NCBI GenBank assembly: GCA_946480915.1
Contig: CAMLLO010000012.1
Coordinates: 1-64,000, forward strand
DNA from: an uncultured Sphingobacteriaceae bacterium
GTDB taxonomy: Bacteria > Bacteroidota > Bacteroidia > Sphingobacteriales > Sphingobacteriaceae
Direction of reading: 5' to 3'
Length of the DNA stretch: 64,000 bases
Each line of letters starts with the position of its first letter. The first letter of the stretch is position 1. Under the pieces are notes generated by a model. It was not told the origin of the DNA. It worked only from the letters and a program-made list of their open reading frames with translations, and ran no database searches. Both the position numbers and the translations under genes were made by a program. Below are positions 45,187-55,528 of this stretch, piece by piece.

Positions 45187-46827
45187 ATGCAGTTTGAAAT
45201 GTTAAAAGAAAAGTCATCAATTATCAAAGTAATTGGTGTTGGTGGTGGCGGTGGTAATGCTGTGAACCACATGTACAGGCAGGGAATCACAGGTGTGGAT
45301 TTCATTATCTGTAATACTGATGCCCAGGCATTGGAATTGAGTCCTATTCCGAATAAGGTTCAATTAGGAGCAAGTCTTACCGAAGGTATGGGAGCAGGTT
45401 CTATACCAGAAGTTGGTAAGAATTCTGCTATCGAGAATATAGAAGACATTAAACGGATGCTGGGCAGCAACACAAAGATGTTGTTTATTACGGCCGGAAT
45501 GGGGGGTGGTACAGGTACCGGTGCGAGTCCGATAATCGCCAAAGCCGCTAAAGAACTTGATATATTAACAGTAGGAATTATAACGACCCCGTTTTCTTTT
45601 GAAGGAAAACGCCGGAAAATGCAGGCGGAAGACGGACTGGAAGAATTCAAAAAATATGTGGATTCTTACCTGGTGATATCAAACGATCGCTTACGCGAAA
45701 TCTTTGGTAACTTAACGCTGAGTGCTGCATTTGCACAGGCTGATAATATCTTAACAACAGCAGCAAAGGGAATTGCCGAAATTATCACCATACCAGGTTA
45801 TATAAACGTCGACTTTAAAGATGTTCGTACGGTAATGAACAGCAGCGGTGTGGCCATCATGGGAAGTTATTCTGCAGAAGGTGAAAACCGTGCCCACAGA
45901 GCTGTTGAAGGTGCTTTAGCCTCCCCTTTATTGAAAGATAATGAGATTGAAGGCGCACGATATATTCTCTTGAATATTAGTTCAGGTTCAAAAGAAGTCT
46001 CTATGGATGAGGTAAGCATAATTACCGATTACATCCAGCAGGAAGCAGGACTTGCCGCGGATCTGATCTGGGGTAACTGCGTTGACGAAGAACTCGGCGA
46101 GAAAATATCGGTCACTATAATCGCAACGGGTTTCCAAACACAGGAAGAGCGAGCAGTAGAAAAAAGCCAGGTGCGTAAAGTGTCTTTATTGACGCCTGAA
46201 AATGCGCCGATGGTGACTCCTGTTAATACTGTAAATTCCTTTATTGCTCCGCAGGAGCCAGAAGTGAAGGAACAGGAAATGGTGATGAAAACTGCCGAGG
46301 TTCAACCCGATTTATTTGCCGGAATGTTCGGTCAAAAAGAGAAAGCTAAGGAAGAAGTAAAATCGGCTGAGCCTCAGTTTATTCGTCACACTTTAGAAGA
46401 AGAAGAGCAAGAGCCGGCCGTTTCGGAAGAACCACGGTTCGAATTTGGATTTAAGATAGCGGAGCCCGAGTTTAATGTAAATGAACCGCTTGCCGAAGCA
46501 AGTAAGCCGGCAGAAGAGATCAGGCTTCCAGAACCGGAGCCTCAGGCTTACAATCCTGATGAGAATAAAACTGATGAATCGATTGAAGAGCAATTACGCA
46601 AATCAAGAGAGCGGATCTTACGACTAAAAGATCTGAGCATGAAACTTCGCACAGCCAACGGCCTGCAGGAGCTGGAAAACGAACCGGCTTATAAACGCAA
46701 GCAAATGTCCTTACAGCAGGTTCCTCATTCATCAGAATCTCAGGTATCCCGCTTCACACTTTCAAATGAAGAAGGTATCACTGAGATCAGACCAAATAAC
46801 TCATTTCTTCATGATAATGTAGATTAG
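45187..46827 (+). CDS. ftsZ: Cell division GTPase FtsZ
   Basis: A 546-residue tubulin-like GTPase, well above the roughly 380 residues of E. coli FtsZ. The GTPase core covers about 1-320, with VGGGGGNAVNHMY near 18-30 and the tubulin signature GGGTGTG at 106-112. The remaining 220 residues are an acidic, E/P-rich, probably disordered linker, ending in a conserved-looking tail (ITEIRPNNSFLHDNVD) that should bind FtsA. It forms the division ring. It is the last gene of the cluster and is followed by a terminator. Confidence 0.97.
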   Translation: MQFEMLKEKSSIIKVIGVGGGGGNAVNHMYRQGITGVDFIICNTDAQALELSPIPNKVQLGASLTEGMGAGSIPEVGKNSAIENIEDIKRMLGSNTKMLFITAGMGGGTGTGASPIIAKAAKELDILTVGIITTPFSFEGKRRKMQAEDGLEEFKKYVDSYLVISNDRLREIFGNLTLSAAFAQADNILTTAAKGIAEIITIPGYINVDFKDVRTVMNSSGVAIMGSYSAEGENRAHRAVEGALASPLLKDNEIEGARYILLNISSGSKEVSMDEVSIITDYIQQEAGLAADLIWGNCVDEELGEKISVTIIATGFQTQEERAVEKSQVRKVSLLTPENAPMVTPVNTVNSFIAPQEPEVKEQEMVMKTAEVQPDLFAGMFGQKEKAKEEVKSAEPQFIRHTLEEEEQEPAVSEEPRFEFGFKIAEPEFNVNEPLAEASKPAEEIRLPEPEPQAYNPDENKTDESIEEQLRKSRERILRLKDLSMKLRTANGLQELENEPAYKRKQMSLQQVPHSSESQVSRFTLSNEEGITEIRPNNSFLHDNVD

Positions 46828-46844
46828 CGGCTCTCAAAATAGTT

Positions 46845-46881
46845 AAAGCCTCTGCTTAGTAAAATAGGCAGAGGCTTTTTT
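46845..46881 (+). terminator. Terminator after ftsZ
   Basis: AAAGCCTCTGC (46845-46855) pairs with GCAGAGGCTTT around a 12-base loop, followed by a T-run. It closes the dcw cluster. Confidence 0.9.
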
Positions 46882-47075
46882 ATGGATTAAACTTTGAAGA
46901 TTCGTTGCCGCTACACAAAGCAGGCGTAAAAGTCAGCAGATAAGCATTATCTCATTATTTAAGAGGATTTTTGTTCCATATTTTTGTTGGGGCAATCGCC
47001 AACCGCAGGAAAGGTTCAGTTGCCCAAAAAATATCCGTATTAGAGGTCGATTCAACTAATAAATTAGCACTATCC
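46882..47075. other. Empty stretch before the antitoxin relic
   Basis: No intact gene is supported. A minus-strand frame covering this stretch and the relic (46955-47308) is open but reads across the opposite strand of the antitoxin remnant and is not convincing. Confidence 0.4.
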
Positions 47076-47290
47076 ATGAAAGTATTGTTAAACATTAAAG
47101 ATAGCAAAGCTCTTTCTCTACTTGAAGTGCTAAGAGGGTGCCTTATGTAGAGGCTATCAATAAATCCGATAGCAAAGCGCTGCTCATGCAGGAAATCAAG
47201 GAAGCCATAGAAGAAATAAAGCTGGTTAAGACGGGCAAAAAAACGCTCGCAATGTCGATGACATTTATGTGGGCTATAGTGTTTCATCAC
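47076..47290 (+). pseudogene. Frameshifted antitoxin-like gene
   Basis: From ATG 47076 the frame gives MKVLLNIKDSKALSLLEVLR, then ends at a TAG at 47148. A neighbouring frame continues with PYVEAINKSDSKALLMQEIK and EAIEEIKLVKTGKK; after the A-run at 47237-47243 a third frame gives NARNVDD. Joined, these pieces follow the pattern I associate with small Bacteroidota type II antitoxins (MKxxLLNVKDxKxxFLLExL...KEAVEElkliKaGKKKARxxxDFL). Two frameshifts and loss of the C-terminus make it non-functional. No RelE/ParE-type toxin follows. Confidence 0.6.
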
Positions 47291-47366
47291 TAAGCAGGCG
47301 CATCGCAAAGGTTAAACTATTGTTAAAATCTGGTGCTTTTGATTTTTTACCATATTTTGCATTGTC

Positions 47367-49262
47367 ATGCGATTCTTCATCTATTTCTTGCTTCTGTTGC
47401 ATCCTCTGTTACTTCATGCTCAGCCTGATAAAGCTTATGATGCCGGTTTCAAGACTATCTCCATAGTTGATACTTCGCGCATCTATCTTCCTAATTCTGC
47501 AAAAAATCACAGACTGCATTTTAGACCCATCGATATAGATTTTTGGTATCCTGCCCACAGAAAAGGCTCACAGCCAATGCATTTTGAGGAGCTGTTGAAT
47601 TTGTACGAAGAACGGTCTGGCCGGTATCGGGAAAAGACCGATTTTCGAGGTATTGCCAAAGAGATGGCGGAATTTTACTCTATCGAATCCGGTATCGAAC
47701 CCGATGGTGGGAAAAAATTGATGGCGACTATAACAAATAGCTATCGGGACGCTACCCCTGCAAAAGGAAAGGCTCCACTCGTGATATACATGGCATCTTT
47801 TAATAGCATGGGATACGAGAATTACCGGCTTTTGGAGGAGCTCGCAGAGAATGGCTACGCAGTGCTTTCGATCGCATCTGTGGGGATATATCCCGGGTAC
47901 ATGACCGAGAATCTTCTCGACTTAATTGAACAGGTGAATGATGCCGTTGCCGCAACTGAGTATCTTCGAAATAAGGATGATTTTCAGGTCGATCTGGACA
48001 ATATCGGCGTAGTTGGCTGTAGCTGGGGTGGCCTTGCCGCTTCTTTTTTACCGGGTCGATTGCCGAATATCAAAGCAATGGTGTCACTCGACGGTAGTGA
48101 TCCAAGCAGCCTTATAACCACCGGAACCTCTAATGCACTCAACTCTTTGGATTCTGCACATGTCGCAACCAACCTTCCTGTTTTGAAAATGCAGAGTGAT
48201 GATTTTGAGCGCTCAGATAGCACTGCTGGCTATCGCGGCAGCGCCGAAAAAACAGGAGTGTTTCATTTGGTCCTTAAAAATAGTAAGCATGAGCACTTTA
48301 TTTGCATTCCTGCTGTTTTAAACTCTTCCGGTCAGGCTGCCAAGGTTTATGCAACTGTGCTGAAAGCCACCAGACTTTTTATAAACCAATATCTTAATGG
48401 AGCAGCCGGCTTTAATTCTTTCTACACATCGCTGTCAACCTCACAGTTGGCTACTAATGAGCCAAAGCAATCCAAACAGAATTCCAATCACCGAAAAATT
48501 AGAGGAAAGGTAGTAAATGCCATTTCTGGGATTCCCTTGCCTTACGTGAATGTCGGCTTTATTAACAGACAGCTAGGTACGGTAACCAACAGCGCTGGAA
48601 CTTTCGAAATTGATTTTGACCCTGATGGTACGAATGACACTCTACGGATTTCAATGATCGGTTACGAGACAAAAATATTTTCTGCGGGCGATCTTCGGAA
48701 TTTTCCCAGCGTTATACGGTTGGCGGAGAAAGCGGAAAACCTGTCAGAAGTTGTTGTCAGGGCGAAAAAGCCAAGAAGCAAGGTTTTAGGAAACAAGAAC
48801 ACATTTAAATTTTTCAGTACCCCATTTCCGTATATGCAACTTGGAGCAGAGTTGGGAATCAAGGTCGAGGTGCCCCGCCACCCCGTTTCGGTAAACGCTT
48901 TAAATTTTAAGGTGAATTTTAACACAATCAGTTGTAATACTTTATTTCGATTGAATATTTATAAAGTTAAAGACGGTAAGCCAGGTGCAAATTTACTAAC
49001 TGAGAATATTTTTATACCAATAGCAGCTAATCAGACCGGTATCATCTCAACAGACCTTAAAACTCACAATATTGTACTTAATGAAGATGTGTTTGTATCA
49101 CTGGAGTGGGTAAGTAGCGAGGGCGAAATCAGAAAGGGAGAGGGGATCTATTTTGCTTTGGGACTATTTAATGGAGGTGCTTTTGTGAGGCCAAATAGTC
49201 AGGGAAAGATAAAAAAGCACAGCAATTTGGGAATTGGCTTTACGCTCGACGTTAATTATTGA
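47367..49262 (+). CDS. Exported alpha/beta-hydrolase fused to a carboxypeptidase-regulatory-like domain
   Basis: A 631-residue exported protein with signal peptide MRFFIYFLLLLHPLLLHAQ. Residues about 25-340 are an alpha/beta-hydrolase of the PAF-acetylhydrolase/dienelactone-hydrolase kind: PLVIYMASFNSMGYENYRLL near 133, and nucleophile elbow GCSWGG with Ser219. Residues about 375-465 are a CarboxypepD_reg-like beta-sandwich (KIRGKVVNAISGIPLPYVNV). The final 150 residues form another beta-rich domain after LSEVVVRAKKPRSK. The LSEVVV sequence is also found at the plug boundary of SusC proteins, yet no barrel follows. Substrate unknown. Confidence 0.75.
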   Translation: MRFFIYFLLLLHPLLLHAQPDKAYDAGFKTISIVDTSRIYLPNSAKNHRLHFRPIDIDFWYPAHRKGSQPMHFEELLNLYEERSGRYREKTDFRGIAKEMAEFYSIESGIEPDGGKKLMATITNSYRDATPAKGKAPLVIYMASFNSMGYENYRLLEELAENGYAVLSIASVGIYPGYMTENLLDLIEQVNDAVAATEYLRNKDDFQVDLDNIGVVGCSWGGLAASFLPGRLPNIKAMVSLDGSDPSSLITTGTSNALNSLDSAHVATNLPVLKMQSDDFERSDSTAGYRGSAEKTGVFHLVLKNSKHEHFICIPAVLNSSGQAAKVYATVLKATRLFINQYLNGAAGFNSFYTSLSTSQLATNEPKQSKQNSNHRKIRGKVVNAISGIPLPYVNVGFINRQLGTVTNSAGTFEIDFDPDGTNDTLRISMIGYETKIFSAGDLRNFPSVIRLAEKAENLSEVVVRAKKPRSKVLGNKNTFKFFSTPFPYMQLGAELGIKVEVPRHPVSVNALNFKVNFNTISCNTLFRLNIYKVKDGKPGANLLTENIFIPIAANQTGIISTDLKTHNIVLNEDVFVSLEWVSSEGEIRKGEGIYFALGLFNGGAFVRPNSQGKIKKHSNLGIGFTLDVNY

Positions 49263-49388
49263 AAATTTTACTCAAAGCGTTTCTGCAAATGATTATGGGG
49301 GTGCGATTTACCCCCGTTTTCAATTGTTATTCACCTTTAAAAAGGTTAAATTCGCAACTTTATTTTAAGTCACTAAAAACATAATAAA

Positions 49389-50627
49389 TTGGATTTATTT
49401 GATAAAATATCTAAAAATATGGGGCCATTAGGCCAGCATCAGAAAATGGCGCATGGCTACTTTTCTTTTCCAAAATTGGAAGGTGAAATTGCCCCTCATA
49501 TGAAATTCCGTGGAAAGGATCATCTGGTGTGGAGCTTGAACAATTATCTTGGATTAGCAAATCATCCGGAAGTGCGTGAAGCAGATGCTCAGGCGGCTGC
49601 AGAATATGGTTTAGCCTATCCAATGGGTGCACGCATGATGTCGGGTAACTCGAATCATCATGAGGCGCTGGAAAAAGAGTTAGCCGAGTTTACAGGTTTT
49701 CAGGATGCGTTTTTATTAAATTACGGTTATCAGGGAATGGTGTCTATTATCGATACCATGGTTGATAGAAATGATGTAATTGTTTACGACGGTGAATCGC
49801 ATGCATGTATTATCGATGGGGTAAGATTGCATATGGGTAAACGCTATGTATATCAGCATAACGATATCGAAAGCTGCAGGAAGCAATTAGAGAGAGCCTC
49901 TAAACTTGTTGAACAAACAGGCGGTGGAATTCTTGTAATTACAGAAGGTGTGTTCGGAATGTCGGGTGCACAGGGTAAATTGAAGGAGCTTATAGATCTC
50001 AAGAAAGACTTCAAATTCCGTTTGCTGATTGACGATGCACATGGATTTGGTACCATGGGTAAAACCGGAGCCGGAACACATGAAGAGCAGGATTGTATTA
50101 ATGGGATTGATATTTATTTCGGTACGTTCGCTAAGTCAATGGCTGGTATTGGAGCATTTGTTGCTTCAACTGAAGAAATAACCAATTATCTTCGGTATAA
50201 CATGCGCTCGCAAACTTTTGCAAAGGCATTGCCCATGCCAATGGTTATAGGTTTGCGTAAGCGATTAGAACTCTTAAAAACCAAACCAGAGCTTCGTGAG
50301 AAGTTATGGGACATTGCTACTACTTTGCAAAAAGGCTTACGTGAAAGAGGCTTTAACCTCGGGCTTACCAACACGATGGTAACCCCCGTTTTCTTAAAAG
50401 GCGAACTACCTGAAGCTACTGCCATCACAATGGATCTCCGTGAAAACTATGGAATCTTTTGCTCCATTGTGGTATATCCTGTTATTCCGAAAGGATTAAT
50501 GGAGCTTCGGATTATTCCAACGGCTATGCATACACATGAAGATGTTCAACGTACACTCGAAGCATTCTCTGAAGTCGGTGAAAGATTAGAAAAAGGCTTT
50601 TACAAGGATAAGAACGGGCTTTCCTAA
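49389..50627 (+). CDS. PLP-dependent alpha-oxoamine synthase family acyltransferase (SPT/KBL/BioF type)
   Basis: A 412-residue aminotransferase-fold enzyme of the family that condenses an acyl thioester with an amino acid. It shows SLNNYLGLANHPEV near 49, the DDAHGFG cofactor motif at 215-221 and TFAKSMAGIGAF with the PLP lysine at about 249. Family members include serine palmitoyltransferase, 8-amino-7-oxononanoate synthase and 2-amino-3-ketobutyrate CoA ligase. Sphingolipid synthesis is plausible for this phylum, but I cannot assign the substrate. The start is TTG 49389, since the frame meets a stop at 49374 without an ATG; ATG 49419 would lose ten conserved-looking residues. Confidence 0.88.
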   Translation: MDLFDKISKNMGPLGQHQKMAHGYFSFPKLEGEIAPHMKFRGKDHLVWSLNNYLGLANHPEVREADAQAAAEYGLAYPMGARMMSGNSNHHEALEKELAEFTGFQDAFLLNYGYQGMVSIIDTMVDRNDVIVYDGESHACIIDGVRLHMGKRYVYQHNDIESCRKQLERASKLVEQTGGGILVITEGVFGMSGAQGKLKELIDLKKDFKFRLLIDDAHGFGTMGKTGAGTHEEQDCINGIDIYFGTFAKSMAGIGAFVASTEEITNYLRYNMRSQTFAKALPMPMVIGLRKRLELLKTKPELREKLWDIATTLQKGLRERGFNLGLTNTMVTPVFLKGELPEATAITMDLRENYGIFCSIVVYPVIPKGLMELRIIPTAMHTHEDVQRTLEAFSEVGERLEKGFYKDKNGLS

Positions 50628-50849
50628 GAATTGGATTTATTGGAGGCTGTCGGTATTTTGTTATATGATAACAGTTTTCTCTTGGGTTAAATATGGAGCT
50701 TTTTGTGTGAATAATGCCCCAAATGTGGATAAAAACACTCAGAAAGGCGATTTTTATTTTTCAAATAATTTTTTTTTATAGAAAAACCCTTTACATTCGC
50801 TTATAGCTTATAAAAAATATTAACTCATTAAAACTAAACTTATTTAACA

Positions 50850-51038
50850 ATGGCAAAATTCGAAAGATTTACCGAACTTAAAGACTTAATCACTGGCTTA
50901 GAAGGTGATGCAGACAAATTCTATAACAAAGGAAACAGCGCTGCTGGAACTCGTGTTAGAAAAGGTTTACAAGATATCAAAAACCTTGCTCAAGCGATTC
51001 GTTTAGAGATCCAGGAAGCAAAAAATACTGCTAAGTAA
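50850..51038 (+). CDS. Histone H1-like protein (Hc1 family)
   Basis: A 62-residue helical protein, MAKFERFTELKDLITGLEGD with a lysine-rich C-terminus (GTRVRKGLQDIKNLAQAIRL). This is the short Hc1-like nucleoid protein common in Bacteroidota. It probably binds DNA. A strong terminator follows; it is monocistronic. Confidence 0.88.
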   Translation: MAKFERFTELKDLITGLEGDADKFYNKGNSAAGTRVRKGLQDIKNLAQAIRLEIQEAKNTAK

Positions 51039-51055
51039 TTTATTCTTTTTGGAAT

Positions 51056-51090
51056 AAAAAACCCCGCCTGTTTTTCAGACGGGGTTTTTT
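51056..51090. terminator. Bidirectional terminator between the H1-like gene and dapA
   Basis: AAAAAACCCCGCCTG pairs with AGACGGGGTTTTTT around a short loop. Runs of A before and T after the stem mean it can act in both directions between the convergent genes. Confidence 0.9.
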
Positions 51091-51151
51091 ATTTTTTATA
51101 ATGTGAGATTAATTCCCGAACCATATTCCTCACCGATTGCCGGCTGTTTTT

Positions 51152-52030
51152 TTATCCTAGACTCTGAACCTGCTTTTCTATAGCTGTGGATAATCCCTGG
51201 CTGACATTTACGAGTGGTAACCGCAATGTATTTCCGCAAACCTCCAGATGCATTAATGCTTCTTTTACTCCGCAGGGATTTCCTTCCAGGAACAATAAGT
51301 TAGTGAACTCAAGAATCTTGTAATGCAAGATTTGTGCATCTTTAAACTTGCCTTCAAGGCATAACCCAATCATCTTAGAAAATATTGCTGGAATAGCATT
51401 CGCAACCACTGAAATGATACCTACTGCACCCATTGCAATCAGTGGCAAAGAAACCGCATCATCGCCCGAAATAAAAAGAAAATCTTCGGGTTTATCTCTT
51501 AATATTTTATTGAATTGATCGAAATTCCCGGCTGCTTCTTTTACAGCGATAATATTTTTAAAATCATGCGCCAGTCTGAGTGTGGTTTCGGCAGTCATAT
51601 TGCTGCCTGTTCTGGCCGGAACATTATATAACATTACAGGAAGGGGAGCCGCTTGTGCAATTGCCTTATAATGCTGGTAGATTCCTTCTTGCGTAGGTCG
51701 GTTATAATACGGACTTACCGAAAGAATTGCGTCATACCCTTCGCTGTTAAAGCTCTCCAAATCTTTAATTACTTCTGAGGTGCTGTTCCCTCCAATTCCG
51801 GCAACTAAAGGCACACGGCCAGCTACTGTGTCTTTGGTGAATTCCCAAACAGTTTTCTTCTCATCCTTACTTAACGTTGATGCTTCTCCTGTTGTTCCCA
51901 ATGACACCAGGTATTGTACACCGCCATCAATCTGAAAATTGATTAACCTTTTTAACCCTTCTAAATCTACTGAACCGTCTGTGTTGAACGGAGTAACCAT
52001 AGCTACACCTGTTCCATGAAATTTATTCAT
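51152..52030 (-). CDS. dapA: 4-hydroxy-tetrahydrodipicolinate synthase
   Basis: A 292-residue aldolase-type enzyme that condenses pyruvate with aspartate semialdehyde, the first committed step to lysine and meso-DAP. Visible are GTTGEASTLS (45-54), YNVPARTG with Tyr135, and the Schiff-base lysine Lys164 in AVKEAAG. It supplies the DAP used by MurE. It is separated from ligA by a terminator-like hairpin. Confidence 0.96.
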   Translation of the reverse strand: MNKFHGTGVAMVTPFNTDGSVDLEGLKRLINFQIDGGVQYLVSLGTTGEASTLSKDEKKTVWEFTKDTVAGRVPLVAGIGGNSTSEVIKDLESFNSEGYDAILSVSPYYNRPTQEGIYQHYKAIAQAAPLPVMLYNVPARTGSNMTAETTLRLAHDFKNIIAVKEAAGNFDQFNKILRDKPEDFLFISGDDAVSLPLIAMGAVGIISVVANAIPAIFSKMIGLCLEGKFKDAQILHYKILEFTNLLFLEGNPCGVKEALMHLEVCGNTLRLPLVNVSQGLSTAIEKQVQSLG

Positions 52031-52054
52031 TCTTTGTTTGTCTTGGAGGGTTTT

Positions 52055-52088
52055 AAAAAGCTCTTATGCTCAATTAAATAAGCTTTTT
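52055..52088 (-). terminator. Terminator between ligA and dapA
   Basis: AAAAAGCTCTTAT pairs with ATAAGCTTTTT with one bulged base. On the minus strand the stem ends in a T-run. It lies 66-99 bases behind the ligA stop and before the dapA start. Confidence 0.65.
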
Positions 52089-52153
52089 AACGAAACCCAA
52101 ATAGCTTGCTAATTTATGATGGATTTATGAATTTACACGAGTGAATTTTCAGA

Positions 52154-54211
<2,058 letters not shown>

Positions 54212-54260
54212 TCAATACTGATGAAATATTTATCTTGGCAGATATAAAACCAACCATATA

Positions 54261-54848
54261 ATGAATTCTTTTAAATTTATTCTAATTGCTTTAATAGGCG
54301 GGCTGTTTTTAACAGGATGTGCAGCCAAAAAAACTTCTTCCAGCTGGTTCAAACAGGGGCAGTGGTATAACGGATTAAAACTTATGCCATACAGCGACAT
54401 TAACCAGGCAGAGTTTGAAAATCAGTATAAAAAGAATAAGGTTTGGTGGGATAAAGCTTTTGCTTATTTGAAAGACACTGACTTGGAGAAGCTTGCTCCG
54501 GGAAAATATCCGATTGATGGTGATAGCGTTTTCGCTTCTGTAACCGAAGGTCCGGATAAGGCATACGAACAAACCAATTGGGAATCTCACCGTAAAATGA
54601 TCGACATACAATATATTGTTACGGGTAAAGAAAAAATTGGCGTTGCCGAACTTTCAAAAGCTACTGTAACAAAGCCCTATGATCCGACGAGGGATGTAGC
54701 TAATTACATTGCGGCTGGTAGATTTTATGTTGCAGAGCCGGGAACGATGTATATCTTTTTTCCTGAAGATGTTCACCGTCCGAGTATTAAGGTTGACGGA
54801 TACGATGTCGTGAAAAAAGTGGTGATTAAAGTAAGATATACCAAATGA
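54261..54848 (+). CDS. YhcH/YjgK/YiaL family (DUF386) protein with lipobox
   Basis: A 195-residue protein. The N-terminus (FLTGC, Cys near 20) is a lipoprotein signal; the rest is the double-stranded beta-helix family, with SHRKMIDIQYIVTGKEKIGV near 112-131 and a MYIFFPEDVHRPSI block near 168 whose His and Glu residues would bind a metal. Family members are linked to sugar metabolism (for example sialic acid use) and normally lack a signal peptide, so the lipobox is notable. Function inferred only at family level. Confidence 0.8.
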   Translation: MNSFKFILIALIGGLFLTGCAAKKTSSSWFKQGQWYNGLKLMPYSDINQAEFENQYKKNKVWWDKAFAYLKDTDLEKLAPGKYPIDGDSVFASVTEGPDKAYEQTNWESHRKMIDIQYIVTGKEKIGVAELSKATVTKPYDPTRDVANYIAAGRFYVAEPGTMYIFFPEDVHRPSIKVDGYDVVKKVVIKVRYTK

Positions 54849-54880
54849 ACTTTCCAAAAGTTTTAAACTTTTGAAAAGTT
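54848..54880. repeat. REP-like palindrome upstream of the RAYT gene
   Basis: The 33-base palindrome AACTTTCCAAAAGTT, TTA, AACTTTTGAAAAGTT has one arm mismatch. It starts at the stop codon of the preceding gene and lies 60 bases before the transposase ATG. A perfect version of the same palindrome lies inside the transposase gene at 55159. Confidence 0.8.
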
Positions 54881-54940
54881 GATTCAGGAATTTTCCTAGC
54901 AAGAAATATTTCATGTACTTTAGTTCAAACATCTACTATA

Positions 54941-55528
54941 ATGTTTGAAGCTGAAAAAACTTACCACATTTACAATCGTGCTAATGGCATCGAGAACCTG
55001 TTTATCGAAGAAAAGAACTATGACTTCTTTCTGGATAAATATTTTAAACATATTGCTCTGATAGCTGAAACTTTTGTATTTTGTTTAATGCCTAATCACT
55101 TTCACATTATGATTAAGATTAAAAGCGAAGATCAAGTTATAGATTGTTTAGGCATTAAAACTTTCCAAAAGTTCGAAACTTTTGGAAAGTTAATCAGTAA
55201 ACAATTCGCCAACTTGTTTAGTTCATACACCCAATCTTTAAATAAAGAGTATAGCAGGACGGGAAGTTTATTTCAACCAAATATGAAAAAGAAGGAGGTT
55301 GTTTCCGATGCCTATTTCACTCAATTAATCCTTTACATACACAACAATCCTGTAAAGCATGGCTTTGTAAAAAGTATATATGACTGGAAATACAGCTCAA
55401 TTCATCAGCTGGCAGACGGCACTTTTTCAAGACTTAACAAAATCGACGTAATAGATTGGTTTGGTGGTATAGACTATTTTAAAAGGGCGCACGAGGATAT
55501 TGCTAAAATACAAAGCATATTCGATTAG
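54941..55528 (+). CDS. REP-associated tyrosine transposase (RAYT, Y1/IS200-like)
   Basis: A 195-residue HUH single-strand transposase. The metal-binding motif is His53-Phe-His55 in LMPNHFHIMIK, and the C-terminal helix LILYIHNNPVKHG (about 129-141) is the region where the catalytic tyrosine lies (Tyr132 or Tyr125 by eye). RAYTs act on REP palindromes and are usually single-copy, vertically maintained genes. Here one palindrome precedes the gene and another lies within codons 73-84 (KTFQKFETFGKL). Its 3' end overlaps the convergent 55525 gene by four bases. Confidence 0.92.
   Translation: MFEAEKTYHIYNRANGIENLFIEEKNYDFFLDKYFKHIALIAETFVFCLMPNHFHIMIKIKSEDQVIDCLGIKTFQKFETFGKLISKQFANLFSSYTQSLNKEYSRTGSLFQPNMKKKEVVSDAYFTQLILYIHNNPVKHGFVKSIYDWKYSSIHQLADGTFSRLNKIDVIDWFGGIDYFKRAHEDIAKIQSIFD
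55159..55191. repeat. REP-like palindrome inside the RAYT coding region
   Basis: AACTTTCCAAAAGTT (55159-55173), CGA, AACTTTTGGAAAGTT (55177-55191): perfect 15-base arms. Same length and arm sequence as the upstream copy at 54848. Confidence 0.85.

Noticed and set aside
46955..47308. 117-codon minus-strand ORF
   Set aside because: It lies on the opposite strand of a recognisable, frameshifted antitoxin relic and resembles no family; likely chance.
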